In this document: piece by piece, positions 10,210 through 22,295 of the stretch
Layout: each line of letters starts with the position of its first letter
Numbering within the stretch: position 1 is the first letter of the stretch
Assembly: GCA_030765065.1 (NCBI GenBank)
Contig: CM060990.1
Coordinates: 417,269,198 to 417,333,197, forward strand
DNA length: 64,000 bases
Reading direction: 5' to 3'
Origin: Deroplatys truncata
Lineage: Eukaryota; Arthropoda; Insecta; Mantodea; Mantidae
Position numbers and translations under genes: made by a program
Notes under the pieces: generated by a model
What the model was told of the DNA's origin: nothing
The model's input: the letters and a program-made list of their open reading frames with translations, nothing else
The model's database searches: none

Positions 10210-10980
10210 TACACACAATATCGATGGAAGAGGGTTTGTTTGAATTAAATTATTGCACAATAGCATGGAAATTTTGCTGGTGGGATAATTTCGATTAGGG
10301 TAAGGTTGCAATGTACAGGTGCTGGAATTATTGGAAGACTACTGCTCCCACAGCTTCCTTCAGTGCAGCGTTAGAATACAGCGGTTTTTATTAGAAAAAT
10401 AGAATCATTGCAGTCTGTTTCATGACACTTGCTGAGGATTTTGGGGGGATGAGAGTTTCCTTGAAGATCAGCTCTAGAATGCAAGCGGTATATTTCACTT
10501 TGACAATCCGATGTTTAGTGGAGGGGGCTTTCTTTGAATTAAGTTATTGCACAATTGCACTCGCGGGTTGGCGGTAGGACAATCTTGTTGAGGGTGGCGT
10601 TAGAATGTGCAGATGCTGGAATTATTGAAATGCTACTGTTCCCAAAAGTTTTTTCAATGCAGCGTTGAAGTGCGGTGGTTTCTCTTAGAAAAATAGAATT
10701 ATTCCAATTGGTTTAATGGAACCTGTTGATTTTTTTGAGGTTGTGTGGGTGCTATTGTAATGCGAGCGTCCCTGCGGTATTTTTTCTTTGACAGGCGCGA
10801 CCTTTTGTAGAATGTGGTTTGTTTGAATGAAATTATTGCAAAATGGTTGTCTATGGAATGCTGGGGGCTTTCTTTGAGGTGAATGAGAATGCTGCAACAC
10901 AAGTGTCTCGGAATGTGGAGGTTTCTTCGAAAAATATAATTATTTGAATGCTGGTGTTCCCACCTCCCAAACAGTTATAA
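10210..10980 (-). repeat. ~300-bp tandem repeats inside the PE1 right TIR
   Basis: Mirror of 3530-4190. TTAGAAAAATAGAAT recurs at about 10391 and 10686. The open frames on the minus strand here match those of the left arm and are not genes. Confidence 0.7.
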
Positions 10981-11244
10981 ATTTCCTGTCAAATAGTGAA
11001 TGGGGTATTCAGAGGGACAACAAAGGGATTAATTACGATGGTGTTTTCGACAGTTGCAAGCAGGGGAAGGGGTATAACACCCGGCAATGACACCTTTCAT
11101 CACCAAAAAATATAAGATTAATGGCATTCACCATTGTCGGAATCGTGTCCAGGAATACACAGCAGGAACGTTGTCGGTGGGGTGAGGTATTCATTAGCAT
11201 AAACGCATATATAATTGTACCAAATGACTCATTTTGGGCCTACT

Positions 11245-11250
11245 GCCGTC
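11245..11250 (+). repeat. Target-site duplication of PE1, right copy (GCCGTC)
   Basis: Identical to 3220-3225. Confidence 0.9.
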
Positions 11251-12400
11251 ACTGGTTCGCCTTCAAATAAAACAGGTGAATTACGCATTAATCCTGAAAA
11301 CATATGAAAATGTAGCATTAAGTTAGTAGTCACTCAACTTCTACAGGCACAAATGTGTGCCTGTTCTCATATCAAATTAGTTAGATATTATTATGTAATG
11401 CACAACAAAATTTAAGATGGCAAAATTTTCACACATACAAGGGAACATCTTCATAACAGACCCAGGAATATCGATGCTAATGTTTAGTTAATAGAAAGGG
11501 ATACATTTAAAGAACGTTCCAAATCAGGAATCACATTACTGAATACAAAGGCGAAGCAAGAAATAGATTCAAACTTAATGTTCAAATGTTACAACGTTGT
11601 TCCCCTGTTTCAATCGTAATATAGGAGGAAAGCTGGTGAAAGTTTGAAACCGAACTGCCAAAATTTAAGTTTTTCAAAAACTAATGGATTTAAGCGAGAG
11701 AATTCAAGATGCTATTTGATATTTATGAAACAAAAGTTTCTGTCTACACCAAAATAAAGAAAGAGATAACTGAGTATTTTAAGAAACTTCCAAATAACGC
11801 TTTGGTACTAATTTTGGTTCTAACCAAACTTACAGAAAAATGTAAGCCACAGCCTGTTTCTAATGGAGATTGCTGTGGGAAGGCGGCGTAGCAACTGCCC
11901 CCGCAACCGCTCCAAGCGCGAGGGGCCCCACAGGCTCGAGATACCATATTTTGGTATGTTTAAGCGCATGAAGGACTCTGATTTAGGACTGTAAATTCAG
12001 GGAAAAATAATTTTCTCGGAATCTCGGAAGTATGGAGAAATATGACAAAATTGTGAATTCTCTAATCCTGCACGGCCAAAATAACAGTACCGCTCGGGGA
12101 AATAGAATGGAAAGGGTGGTTGGAATTATTTTCTTCACTGTTACTTGAACTTACTGGTTAACCGGCAATACCAAATTCAAACCGTTTTCTTCTGTTCCTC
12201 TTTTCATTCTGATCTATTAGAATAGAGAGCGCAGAAGTGAGTGTAGGATTGCTGCATCAATAATACTGTGATAAGTGTGAAAAAGGCCTTATTTGACTGT
12301 GAAAATTAATTATATGTACCGGTAAAAGATTTTAATTTCTGAAGTTGAGTACTCTTTTTAATAGACATTATGTCCATTGAGCGTGTGCACTAGTCGGCCA
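11251..12400. other. Intergenic DNA, no gene seen
   Basis: Open frames at 11709-11891 and 11744-11947 overlap on opposite strands and show no motif. Confidence 0.45.
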
Positions 12401-12449
12401 TAATATGTGTGCGTGCGGTGAGAAGAGGAACTAAACAGTTACGGAACAA

Positions 12450-14838
12450 GTGGGCGGGGCATCGGAAGGACAGTCAGATAAAGAAAACATTCGCAGTTCC
12501 GAGTTGCACTTAATAGCGAGGTTCAGGCCCACAAATGTAGTACTGCTTTCATTGTGCAACTGTACATTCCTCTATCGCCTTGGCCCTTACTCCCCTCTGA
12601 TCCCTAGCCTTGTTGACGCATTGTCAACAAAAGCAGTTGCGCCCTCCTCCAAGCGTACTCATATCTTGGCCGACTAATACCTTAGTGGAGCGACAAAAGG
12701 AAAACAAAGAACAAACTAAAGAAAGGGATGCCTTGCTAAAGAAACTCGAAAAAATGTTTTCGCAATTTTCACTGATAAAAGGAGATGGACAAAGTGTCCC
12801 AATAGAAACTGCAGAAAATGAAAGTTGTGCAAATGGTGGCGTTTCTGAAATACATCACATCACTAAGTTAGTGGACGAGACCATAAAATGTGAACATAAC
12901 AATTGCCTCCCACGGTTTTAATAATAATGAAAATGAGTTAATATATTATGAAAGTAGCACTAATTTTCCCTCGACTTCCATTTCTTAAAATAATGTCGAA
13001 AATTAAATAAATTTATTTCATAAGAACCCCACTGATCGAAGTCATTTTAGTAAAGAGATCACAGATAATTTAAAGAAGCGTATAGTAAGAAATGTTGAAA
13101 AGGGTAATTGATGTATCGCTGACATTAGCAATATGTAACACCTATGGTCTTTCGAGGGCGTAGAGAAAAACTCTGTGAAACACACAGTGGTAATGTTCTT
13201 GCAGTTATTGAACTTCGTAGCAAATATCTTCCTATTTTATCTGAATTAATGAATGAGAAGGCAGAAAGCAAAAACACCTACTTAAGTCCCCAAATACAAA
13301 ACAAACCCATTCAGGCGCTGTCTTCACAAATAGCAAAAGGGATAATTGCAGAAATGCATGACGATGGTTCTATTTCCTAATATTGGATACTATCCAAGAT
13401 GTAGCTAAGCGTGATCAGTTAAGTTTAATTTTGCGATACATCTTAGTAAAGGAGAATGTAAATAACACACCTACAGAGATCACGACACTGGAAAAAAGTT
13501 TTAGGAGCTTTTAAAGCTGAGGATGGAAGTGCACAAGGATAATTTACTACAGTTTTATAATTCACTGAAAACAATCGAATTTCCATATAACAATGCAGAA
13601 ATCAAGATTATGATGGAGTCAAAGTAATAAGTGGAGTATACTCGGAGTGCAAGAGCAGATTAAAAGACTGGAGCCGACTGCCAATTATGTACATTGTGCT
13701 GCCCACAACTTGAATTTAGTCCTAAGAGACCAGCTAAGATACCACAGATGACACCCTGTTACAACTGGCTTGAAATAATATATAGATTTCTCAGTTCGAG
13801 TATTAAGACATGACAACTATTAGGAGCAATGTCAATCAGAAAAAAACTCCAACTCTCAAAAGACTATGACCAACAAGATGGTCTTCAGCTTATGGCGCTT
13901 TGTCATACTTCCGGTTCCGTCATCGAGATATCATGAAGTCTTTAAGTCCAAAAAATCAAATGAGCGTAACGAAGCAACTTCCGTAAGAAAAGAAATGGAA
14001 AATTACGAGTCTGTGGTTCAGACAGTAGTACGATGCTAAATGTTAGAAACTACCAATATTGGGTAAAAAATATGAGGTCAACTAATGAAGATATACAAGA
14101 GTTACAAAATTACTGGGCGAAGCATTTACTTCACTTCAGAAATTTAAAAATTGCTTTAACAAAGTAAACCAAGACGCTGAAGAAATGGAAAATTCATAGG
14201 AAATCGAATGCCGTTTTACCAAAAAGAACCGCACAATTAAAACAAAGAAAGGTTTTGATGAATTTTGACAAAATAAAAGGCTGAGTGATCCCGAACTGTA
14301 TTTAAAATTTAATGTGTTATACGGTTATTTGGATATCGTGTTAGGTAAATTAAGACTAAGACATGATGGACATCACTGAAAATTTGAAGTGTTTTTAGCC
14401 CAAAATACTCGTGGAAAATAGTTACAGTGAATTTCATTCAATAGCAGAAAAACTTTAGTGAGCTATCCGAATTATATTTCACTACAATTTACTCACCAAC
14501 TACTCATGGTCCGTAATGTACTTCAGATCGATTTCAAAGGTATTAAAAGAGGATAAGTGAAATAGTTAACAGATCTAATCCTAATAAAAATATCATAGTG
14601 TCTCTGATGTCTCAGTGGAATTGAAATTATTTCTAACCCTTCCTGTGACAGTGGCTTCAGCAGTAAGGAGTTTCTCAAATTTAGAATTAATTAATCATAA
14701 TGGGCACAGTTCATGATGCAGGAGCGTTTGTCTCCCTTAGAATGATAAGCATTGAAGTAGAAAGATCATGCACATTAAATCTTGATGTCCTAGTGGATGA
14801 ATCGCTAGGAAGAATCCTACAAGAAAACGGCGATTAAT
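12450..14838 (+). pseudogene. hAT-family transposase remnant, ZMYM1-like
   Basis: Pieces in all three frames resemble hAT proteins of the zinc-finger MYM-type 1-like group. 13144-13380 reads FRGRREKL..., then YLSPQIQNK and IAKGIIAEM, matching the region before the first catalytic Asp. Around 13610-13730 a GYDG-like start is followed by YVHCAAHNLNLVL. Around 14630-14820 an LPVTVASAVRSFS-type segment and LDVLVDE form the C-terminal dimerisation region. Many stops and frameshifts separate the pieces, so it cannot make a transposase. A coiled-coil-like stretch at 12640-12780 may be its N-terminal part or unrelated. Ends and duplications were not found. Confidence 0.78.
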
Positions 14839-14865
14839 ATTGAAGATTAACCGTGAGAACTGCAT

Positions 14866-14910
14866 TTATATTATTAATTATTATTATTATCATTATTATT
14901 ATTATTATTT
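14866..14910 (+). repeat. (ATT)n microsatellite
   Basis: Short AT-rich trinucleotide run that generates the Ile-rich open frame at 14853. Confidence 0.85.
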
Positions 14911-15660
14911 ACCATAGACTTTTAATATTTGGGTCTATTGATTCTGCAGGGCGAGCCCAGAGTAGTCCTACGTCACTGCTGTGTGTTTATTTATTGAACA
15001 CATATTGCTATAATGATGACACCAACACTTTATATTATTCTCATAAAACTACAGGAGAATAGAATCCGTCTTTAGGGTGTGCCTTCGTTAATTATTTTAT
15101 AACAAATAAAATAGAAATCAGAGACTAAGAACAAATTATTTATCTTACTGGTGAGTGCTGTGGGAGGGCAACATAAGGATATAGTTGTAACCTTCTTTTC
15201 TTGACAGCCATACCCCGTGGTATTAAAATATACACATTTTATCTGTAAGCGGATACTCTTACAACGTGTTTGGCAGAAGCTTTGAACGTTGCAGTTTCAA
15301 AATAATAAGGTGGGAGCATTCCTACTCTAGCAGAATATGTAGAAACTATAAAGTATTGTCATAAAATTCCCACACATTTTGAAGTACTAAAAAATGAAGC
15401 AGTAAGGGATTAGGATGCACGGTCCCGCAAAAAAAACTATATCTAAGGCATGAGTGTTACAAATCCAGTCTTATCAGAAGATGTTTTCTTAACTCGATGT
15501 TGCGGTTAGTGCCTCATATGTTGGTTCCCGAAAAAGCATTTTGTCATTTCATTGAATGACCTGTGTTAAACAGTTTCCTTTGCAAGACATAATATCGCCC
15601 AAGAAAATGACATACACAGCCGGTTTACGATAGCTTCTTGAGGCGGAAACCGCCTGATAT
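14911..15660. other. Intergenic DNA, no gene seen
   Basis: AT-rich with no open frame or repeat structure that I could support. Confidence 0.45.
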
Positions 15661-15669
15661 TAAGTAACT

Positions 15670-15730
15670 AAACCCTCGATAATCCGGCCCTCAATAGTCC
15701 GGTCTCTTAGTAATCCGCAACCGCTTTACA
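15670..15730 (+). mobile_element. Pogo/Tigger-like terminal fragment
   Basis: CCCTCGATAATCCGGCCC, AATAGTCCGGTCTC and TAATCCGCAACCGC resemble the repeated TAATCCG/CCGG ends of pogo-type elements. A related end is at 38858-38935. No transposase was seen nearby. Confidence 0.45.
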
Positions 15731-16009
15731 GCCATTACATCGGTACTGCATGTATTTAGTTATTACATAGTGTACTCCAGGAAGATATCTGCTGGATAAA
15801 AGTGTAGCCTTAAGTTATTGAAGAGTTGGAGCCGGTAGTGAGCGACAGCGATGAACCAGACAATTTAGATATTACCGCGACAAAAACAAAACGAATAGCG
15901 ACTTCTCAGTTACAAAAGGTATTCACACTAATAACAAAAAATATCTGGAAATAGTTAATCTCATGAAATATATGTATAACAAACTGCGTGCTTTAACGGG
16001 GTCTGCATT

Positions 16010-16450
16010 TCTTGTGTAGCAAAACTTTGTCCTATCTTTTAGAGTTTACCAATTATACAAAAGTCATTCAGAATGAAGAAGACTTGAGGGACCCTTCTCA
16101 GCAAGTTCAAAGTATATATTTCGTTTGTCATGAAAATATTTTAAACAGAGAATATTTTAATCAAAATCATTACAGCAATTTTTGAGAAAATAACAAATTT
16201 CGAAAAATTTTCCATGTAAAGGGTTGATCAGGATGGGGGAGACTTTCTTGGAACTCCTTGTGTCACATCTTTGAAAAATGCTGAACTGAAATATCAAGTT
16301 TGGTAGTTAACCAACTTTTCGTTTTGGATTTATGTTGTTCATAGACACACAGACCTATGGAGCTTTTGCTATAAAATATGAGGTCTTGCATTCACATGAG
16401 CTGCACTACTTACTCTTCTACAAACTATTCTTACAAAGCTTATTTCGCAT
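16010..16450 (+). repeat. Dispersed repeat R, copy 2
   Basis: Core 16010-16350 matches copies at 1590-1930 and 31615-31940. The following stretch 16390-16450 matches 1259-1310, which lies upstream of copy 1. The order of the two segments therefore differs between copies. Confidence 0.65.
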
Positions 16451-16560
16451 CTATGTTATGTTAATACCGATGAACCTTCATCATTTATTTACATAATTGT
16501 TTGTAAGTATAATTTGAACATATTAAGCTAAAGCGATAGCCAAATCCCTCAAAGCAGAAC

Positions 16561-16566
16561 GCTATG
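16561..16566 (+). repeat. Target-site duplication of PE2, left copy (GCTATG)
   Basis: Directly before AGTAGGTTATTTAG. The same six bases follow the complementary end at 30835-30840. Confidence 0.92.
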
Positions 16567-16589
16567 AGTAGGTTATTTAGAAGAGATCG

Positions 16590-16920
16590 AGCACAGTTTT
16601 TTTGCGTTTATATGGGAAAGGATAGGGAAAACGAGGCTAGATGCGACGGGTCACGGAGGAAAATGCGTTTATATGGCAGAGATAGGGAATACGAGGGCTG
16701 GTGCTAGGCTAGACGGAGGGGTTGATTGGGGGAAATACATTTATATGAGAGGGACAGGGAATACGAAGGCTGATGCTAGGGTAGACAGGGTTGAAGGAGA
16801 GAAATGTGTCTATATGAGACGCAGAGTAAAACCTCCGTTCCTATGCTAGGAGGTAGTTGAAGGAGGGGACGAAATGCGTTTATATGGGAGAGGTAGGGAA
16901 AACGATGATAGGTGTCAGGG
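16590..16920 (+). repeat. Subterminal minisatellite, unit about 70 bp
   Basis: Units share GCGTTTATATGGGA and GATAGGGAA.ACGAGG with GCTAGGCTAGA spacers. The inverted copy is at 30490-30810. The same repeat makes up most of PE5 (62237-63830), which ties PE2 and PE5 together. Confidence 0.88.
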
Positions 16921-17044
16921 ATTATGATTAAAACTGGAATACAAAGAACCGCATTATTCAAGAACTTTAACAACAAAAAGACTCGAGTATAGATCACTTA
17001 TAAGATATTCGAGAAGGGGTCTTAGTGGAAAAACCCCCTAAGTC

Positions 17045-17130
17045 AGTACTATAGAAATGAGGCTTCTGGCGCAATTAATATGCATGAATCTGCAATTAGT
17101 ATGCTAATTAGCCCCGCCCCTCCCCCGCAG
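17045..17130 (+). promoter_or_regulatory. Former-terminus block with octamer-like site and GC box
   Basis: From AGTACTATAGAAATGAGG onward this aligns with the actual ends of PE4 (53549) and PE1 (3226). TATGCTAATTAG lies at 17100-17111, 56-67 bases from this internal AGTA, and CCCCGCCCCTCCCCC follows. The mirror block ends at 30356. It is probably the old element end, now internal. Confidence 0.6.
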
Positions 17131-17939
17131 TGCCTTGGTAGTTTTAGTTGCAGCTGAGGGTCATAAATCTTGTTGAGTACAATGGAAGCTTGACAGTTAA
17201 GCAATTAAGGGTATCCTTCACTGTCAAAACGAACAAAGGGGTCATAAATTTAAGGTTCTGTAACAAAGGCGAGATGTTTTTCCTACCCATTCCACATCCG
17301 ACCACTTCTGCACCTGTGTCAGTTACCCACTCCACTCCTATTGTTTCTCGAACACGTGCGGGAACAAAGAGCTTGCTGGACAAAGGAAGGGATTTCTATT
17401 GTGTGCCTTTCTATTGTCCGGGGCAAGGCTACTTTCTGGCATACTCATTCCACTAGCTTTTAACAAAAGAACAATGCTTGCCCTTCACCTGTCAAAATGA
17501 ACAAAGGACATGATGAATTAGGGTCGTGACAAAAGAGAAACAAGTTCTATTGTCCGGTGCAAGCCTTTATTTCTCATTCCACAACCCTATAACAAAGCCG
17601 GTCTCCCTTTCCATTGTTTGAGCACTTGGTAGCTTAACAAAAGAATCTGAAGGTGGCATTATGCTAGCCCTGTCCTTGTTCGTGTGAAAGAGAGAGAAGC
17701 TTGTTTACCAGATATACGTAAACAACGTCAGTCAGCCATCATGGTTTTTTGCCCTGAGGGACTGTTCTCTCCGATGTTTTACGAGATCCTACGAGTATAC
17801 CCGAGCATAGTTAACAAGCATTCTGTTTGGCTCATTTCAGTCAGCGACTCCGAAAAAGCGCCTAATATACATTTCATTACATGCATTAAACCTCTACGTG
17901 TATATCCATAGATCGGTGCTCGATTCTTACTGTAATCAA

Positions 17940-18545
17940 AAGTTTATTGCTAATGAGAAATTAATGATTGATATTATTATATCATTACTCTAATTAATAA
18001 AAAGGCGTTCAGAGGATTGTAGCTCGAATCTTACCGATTGAAACTCTAACGCGTAATAACTATTAAAATATGCACGGGCGGATTAAAAATGTATTTAACA
18101 AATATAATTTAATTTTTATATATCATTACAATAATTAATAAAAGGGTGTTCAGGGGGTTCTAGATCGAATCTTACCCAGCAAAACTCTAATGCGCAATAA
18201 CTATTAAACTATGCACGGCCAGATTAAAATGTATTTAACAAATATAACTTAATTTTTTATACATCATTACCCTAATTAATGAAAGGGTGTTCAGAAGGTT
18301 CTAGCTTGAATCTTACCCAGCGAATCTCTAATGCTTAATAAATATTAAACTCTGTGAGTATTGAGCGGTCAGATTAAAACGTATTTAACAAATATAATTT
18401 AATTTATACGACATTACAATGTTTAACGAGCTGTATTCTTAGGAACCCGGAGGCCGCCAGCGAAACGGTATAATAACTATTAAAATTAATGAGGCAGGGG
18501 GACAGTCGGATTAAAATTTCATTTAACAAATATAATTATTTATAC
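17940..18545 (+). repeat. ~140-bp tandem units with tRNA T-arm-like motifs
   Basis: Four to five units share AACTATTAAA, a GATTAAAA-type block, ATTTAACAAATATAATTTAAT and CCTAATTAAT. Most also carry a CTAG.TCGAATCTTACCC-type motif resembling a pol III B box. Copies are in PE4 (54630-55200 and 57450-58180) and in the right arm of PE2. Confidence 0.75.
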
Positions 18546-18639
18546 TAAACCCTGGTGTATACTTAGATATTCCGATGCTTAGACACGATTCTTTATTTTC
18601 TTTCAATCTATCTATCTCTTTCTTTCTTCACGACTTGTA

Positions 18640-19180
18640 CACATCCAGGCGCTCCCATATACACGAGCACATGCGCATACATCAACACACATACACAGGC
18701 GCACGCACGCACACACGCACAAACACACACACGCACATACATACACCAGTACACACACGCATTCACGCACCTCATGCGAATACATACATACACCAGTGTT
18801 CTTACACTCACACATACATATACATGGACACACACGCACGCATGCACACACATACACGCACACACACTCGCGTACATACATACACCGTTACACTTGCACA
18901 TACACATACGCACCCGACCGCGCACACACACGCAAGCACATATGACTGTTCACTTACACCCAACAGCACCAGCCACACACGCACACACATACACGCACAC
19001 ATATATACCTGCTCACTTACACATACCAACCACACACACACCTCATGCAAGCACATACACTCACATACATACATACACCAGTATACTTACACATTCGCAC
19101 ACTCACACACACACACACACATACGCATGCAGGCATAGACGCGTACATCAGGACAATAACATACATACATCCATAACATT
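18640..19180 (+). repeat. CA-rich repeat block
   Basis: ACACAC/CATACA/CGCACA-rich DNA about 540 bp long. It opens long His/Thr-rich frames on one strand and Cys/Val-rich frames on the other. These are compositional artefacts. Mirror at 28430-28900; related blocks in both arms of PE4. Confidence 0.9.
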
Positions 19181-19404
19181 GGAAATTATTGTCTTTACAG
19201 AATACAAAAATCTTCGTCTCATTTCACTGTAACCTAGCAAAAATGTAATTCCTTTCAGGCTACCACCCTCACATGGCTTTCATCACAACACATTTTTAGT
19301 TCATGTAAAGGCATTATGGAGCTACTCTGAGAGAGAGAGAGAGAGAGAGAGAGAGCGGTAGAGAGGGGGAATTGAAGCAAGTAGCGATAGAGGTGCTGAG
19401 AACC

Positions 19405-19460
19405 TCTGCGCATGCGCAACAGGCGATGTCATTGGCTGCAATAATCACGTGACGTGTATA
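19405..19460 (+). promoter_or_regulatory. Inward-facing promoter-like block, left arm
   Basis: CTGCGCATGCGCA (an NRF-1-like palindrome), ATTGGCTGC (inverted CCAAT) and CACGTGACGTG (E-box plus CRE-like) occur within about 50 bp. They are followed inward by the polymerase frame at 19742. The inverted copy at 28144-28200 precedes the leftward spliced gene. Promoter function is inferred from motif clustering. Confidence 0.5.
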
Positions 19461-19741
19461 CATCCCCTCTCCAAACATGTCTATTCGTCTTCAATAGAAG
19501 AGATATAGGCATTAATCATCGTTTTATTATTAAAAATTCGGTATATGATTGTTTTAAAGTGGTCCGTGTCACCTCTATAATTAGGATACCTTCAATCACT
19601 AGTCTTTATTGTGCTAATGAGTCTAGATGTGTTAACATCGTCTTCTCTCTAGGAATAATCAGCTTTCTAAAGTGATATCAAGGTGAAGTGGTCTACCTTT
19701 CATTGAGCAGTGATTAATAGGTTATTACATCAAGAATAAGG

Positions 19742-21795
19742 ATGAATAACTCTGCATATAAGGATATAATTCCTAGTACATCAGGATACTCTTGTATTAG
19801 ATGCAGGAAGAAATTCCTTCGAGGTTATGACAAGAGAAGACATCAGATGTGTTACAAGAAGCTCTTCAAATGCAAGCATTGTAATGTAACCTTCAAAGAT
19901 GGTTATAAGGGTCAGCGTCGTGAGGATGTATGTGAAATAAACAGCCCTCAGAAGAAACGAAGATTGGAGCCAACTAAACATCAGTTATTATCAGCAATGG
20001 AGGACTGTGATATGAAAGAATACGAGACTTCGTTCGAAGGACGATTGAAATCGTATGTTATACGATGTAATTCAACGAAGGACCTGAATATGTATCTGAA
20101 TGAGGCAAAACAACGGATAATCCAGTCTGTACGTAAAGACCTTAGCATTCACAAGAGCATAAAAATTAATCTGTTAGCCGAGTGCCCATTAGATTAAATG
20201 AAGAAGAAATTACTGATACTGACTATGATCATGCTAGAAATGTATGGGAGCTGTTTAATGTGAGAAACCTGGGCGAGTACAGCGACCTGTACTTAACTTC
20301 GGATGTACTCCTTCTAGCTGATGTCTTTGAAACGTTCAGAGAGCAAACCCTCAAAACACACAAAGTTGATCCAACACATTATTTCACCTCTCCAGGACTT
20401 ACATGGGATGCAATGTTGTTGTATACAAGAATTAAGCTGGAACTGTTACAAGATTATGATTAACTACTCTTGGTAGAATCGGGTATAAGAGGATGTTTAT
20501 GCCAAGTTTCCCATCGATATGCAGAAGCTAATAACACATATATGGGGAAATTTGATCCGTCGAGACCAACCCAATTTATCACATACGAGGACGCTAATAA
20601 CCAATATGGTTGGGCAATGTGTCACGCTCTTCCTTATGGTGGATCTCAGTGGGTTTCGTCTGAAGAAATCAACTTAGAAAAACTACAAGAAGATGATCCT
20701 CATGGGTACATATTAGAAGTTGATATCGAATATTCTGCAGAACTTCACGATCTACACAACGATCTACCTTTCCTGCCTGAGTGTATGAAACCGTTGGAAT
20801 TATCTACAAAGAAACTGATACCCCATCTTGGACCTCGAAAGAAGTATGTAGTGCATTACATGGCTTTGAAGCAAGCTCTTAATCATGGACTACGACTAAC
20901 AAAAATTCATCGTGTGCTAAAATTCCGACAGTCTCGGTGGCTAACACCTTATGTTGAATTTAACAACCGGCTACGACAACAAGCTGCAAATGACTTCGAG
21001 AAGGATCTCTACAAGCTCTTTAACAACGCCAGGTTTGGAAAAACTATGGAGAACCTGCGTAACCGTATGGACATACGACTGGTGACCAATGAAAAAACTC
21101 TAGAGAAGCTGATCGCTAAGCCTACGTTTATCGACAGGACTATATATGCTGCTAATCTAGCTGCTGTACATATGGCCTCTCGTCAGATTGTGTTCAACAA
21201 GCCCATATACATTGGAATGAGTGTGTTGGACATCTCCAAGACATTAATGTATCACTATCATTACGATGTGTTGTTGCCTTATTACGGAGCTGGAAACCTG
21301 AAGCTTATATACATGGATACTGATTCATTCATTCATCGTGTAACAACTGAAGATGTATACCAGGACAAGCTACGTTTCCTTGAGCATCTCGATACAGCTT
21401 ATTACCCTGTCAATCATATATGCCACTCTACTCAGAACAAGAAGGTATTGGTAAAATTTAAAGATGAAGCTAACGGTAAAATCATCCTACGCTTTGTTGG
21501 ACTACGACCTAAGATGTATGCCTTAGATATTCAAGGCTTGATGATAAAAAAGATTAAAGGTATAAAACGTAGCGCTATTAAGCAGTACATTACATTTGAC
21601 AGCTATACAGAATGTCTTAAAACCTGTGAAATCATCAGAACTCCCATGAATCTAATCCCATCACGAAAGCACGCTGTTACCACAGTACAAGTGAATAAAA
21701 TTACATTGAATCCCTTTGATGATAAAAGAGTTATTGCTGAAGAAGGAATAACTACCTATGCGTATAGGCATTACAGTATTACAAACAGTGCTTAA
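19742..21795 (+). pseudogene. polB: Family B DNA polymerase (protein-primed type), broken
   Basis: The N-terminal piece (19742-20197) has two zinc-finger-like pairs, C18/C21..H34/C37 and C44/C47..C64, then SFEGRLKSY, typical of Polinton polymerases. The next frame (20182-20463) has YLTSDVLLLADVF (Exo III-like) and HYFTSPGLTWDAML. An in-frame stop at 20461-20463 precedes the main piece (20470-21795, 441 codons). In that piece motif A is DANNQYG (41-47), motif B KLFNNARFG (182-190) and motif C YMDTDS (281-286). The first two frames nearly abut, yet the expected exonuclease motifs I and II are absent, so several hundred codons seem deleted. The polymerase core looks intact, but a frame change, the deletion and a nonsense codon make the gene non-functional as it stands. 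It would replicate the element by protein priming. Confidence 0.93.
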
Positions 21796-22295
21796 GAGAA
21801 TTTAATTCGAAGATGAAGATTTTCTCTGCGAGTCTACCTTTAAAAATCGAAGTTTATCCGTGTGCTGTGTATGCAACTAGCAGACGCCTGATGAAGAAAG
21901 GAGAAGATGGAAAGGGAGACGGTAACCCTGCCATTAGGAGCCAATACTAGTGTTAGTCTCAAGCCTAGATAAAGGGGAGAGACGTTTACCCTTACAATTC
22001 TTTTTAATGAAGCATGATTTAACTGATAAAGCTGCAACACTCGAACAAAATATGTTAACATATAAAACAATAAAGCTGTCTAAAATGTTATAAAATCTAC
22101 TCAACCATGTGGACCCTATAGTTATGCTATTTCTATGTACTCTAACTGTTTCATTCTTACCGGCTCACCTGCTAACTGTTTAACATATAAAAGTTTGTAG
22201 GGTCTAGAAAGGTATATAAATGTAGTGTAATCTGTAATACTATGAATTATCTGTTTAAAAATTTTCAGTAATAATCGTTCGTGATTGGTTAAAGC
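21796..22295. other. Intergenic spacer in PE2
   Basis: AT-rich, no open frame of interest. It contains a TATA-like element at 22213-22220. Confidence 0.5.
22213..22220 (+). promoter_or_regulatory. TATA box (TATATAAA) before the Ala/Thr-rich frame
   Basis: It lies 76 bases upstream of the ATG at 22296. Placement suits a late promoter for the following frame. Confidence 0.4.

Larger units (their letters stand above)
3226..11244. mobile_element. PE1: Polinton-like element carrying an unfamiliar spliced gene
   Basis: This 8019-bp element begins AGTAGTCC and ends GGCCTACT. It has inverted repeats of about 1.7-2.1 kb and a perfect 6-bp target-site duplication. The terminal ~90 bp are homologous to the PE4 end and to PE2 position 17045. 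The interior (about 4930-9130) encodes no Polinton core gene that I can recognise: no polymerase, integrase, ATPase, protease or capsid. Instead it carries a TATA box, a mini-exon, and a series of exons with phase-1 junctions. Later insertions are a hAT MITE (5689-5843) and four SINEs. It is probably non-autonomous and mobilised by a related full-length element. Calling it Polinton-like rests on the ends, the duplication size and the similarity to PE2. Confidence 0.85.
9130..11244 (-). repeat. PE1 right terminal inverted repeat
   Basis: Reverse-complement partner of 3226-4930, ending in CTACT next to GCCGTC. It is longer than the left arm because two nested SINEs (9558-10129) and extra microsatellite sequence (near 9330-9360) are present. 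Confidence 0.85.
16567..19469 (+). repeat. PE2 left terminal inverted repeat
   Basis: Modules from the end inward: ~70-bp minisatellite (16590-16920), a former-terminus block (from 17045), a unique segment (17150-17900), ~140-bp units with B-box-like motifs (17940-18545), CA-rich sequence (18640-19180), a (GA)n tract (19329-19360) and a promoter-like block (19405-19460). All recur inverted in 28131-30834. The frame at 17148-17456 is repeated without amino-acid change in the other arm, but I see no evidence that it is a gene. Confidence 0.92.

Noticed and set aside
17148-17456. 102-codon frame identical in both PE2 arms
   Set aside because: It is repeated because the TIR is; no motif, no promoter, and the opposite strand is equally open.
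18575-19232. Long His/Thr-rich and Cys/Val-rich frames, also at 28351-28974, 55240-55809 and 56804-57415
   Set aside because: They are products of (CA)n-type repeats, open on both strands, and duplicated with the TIR arms.
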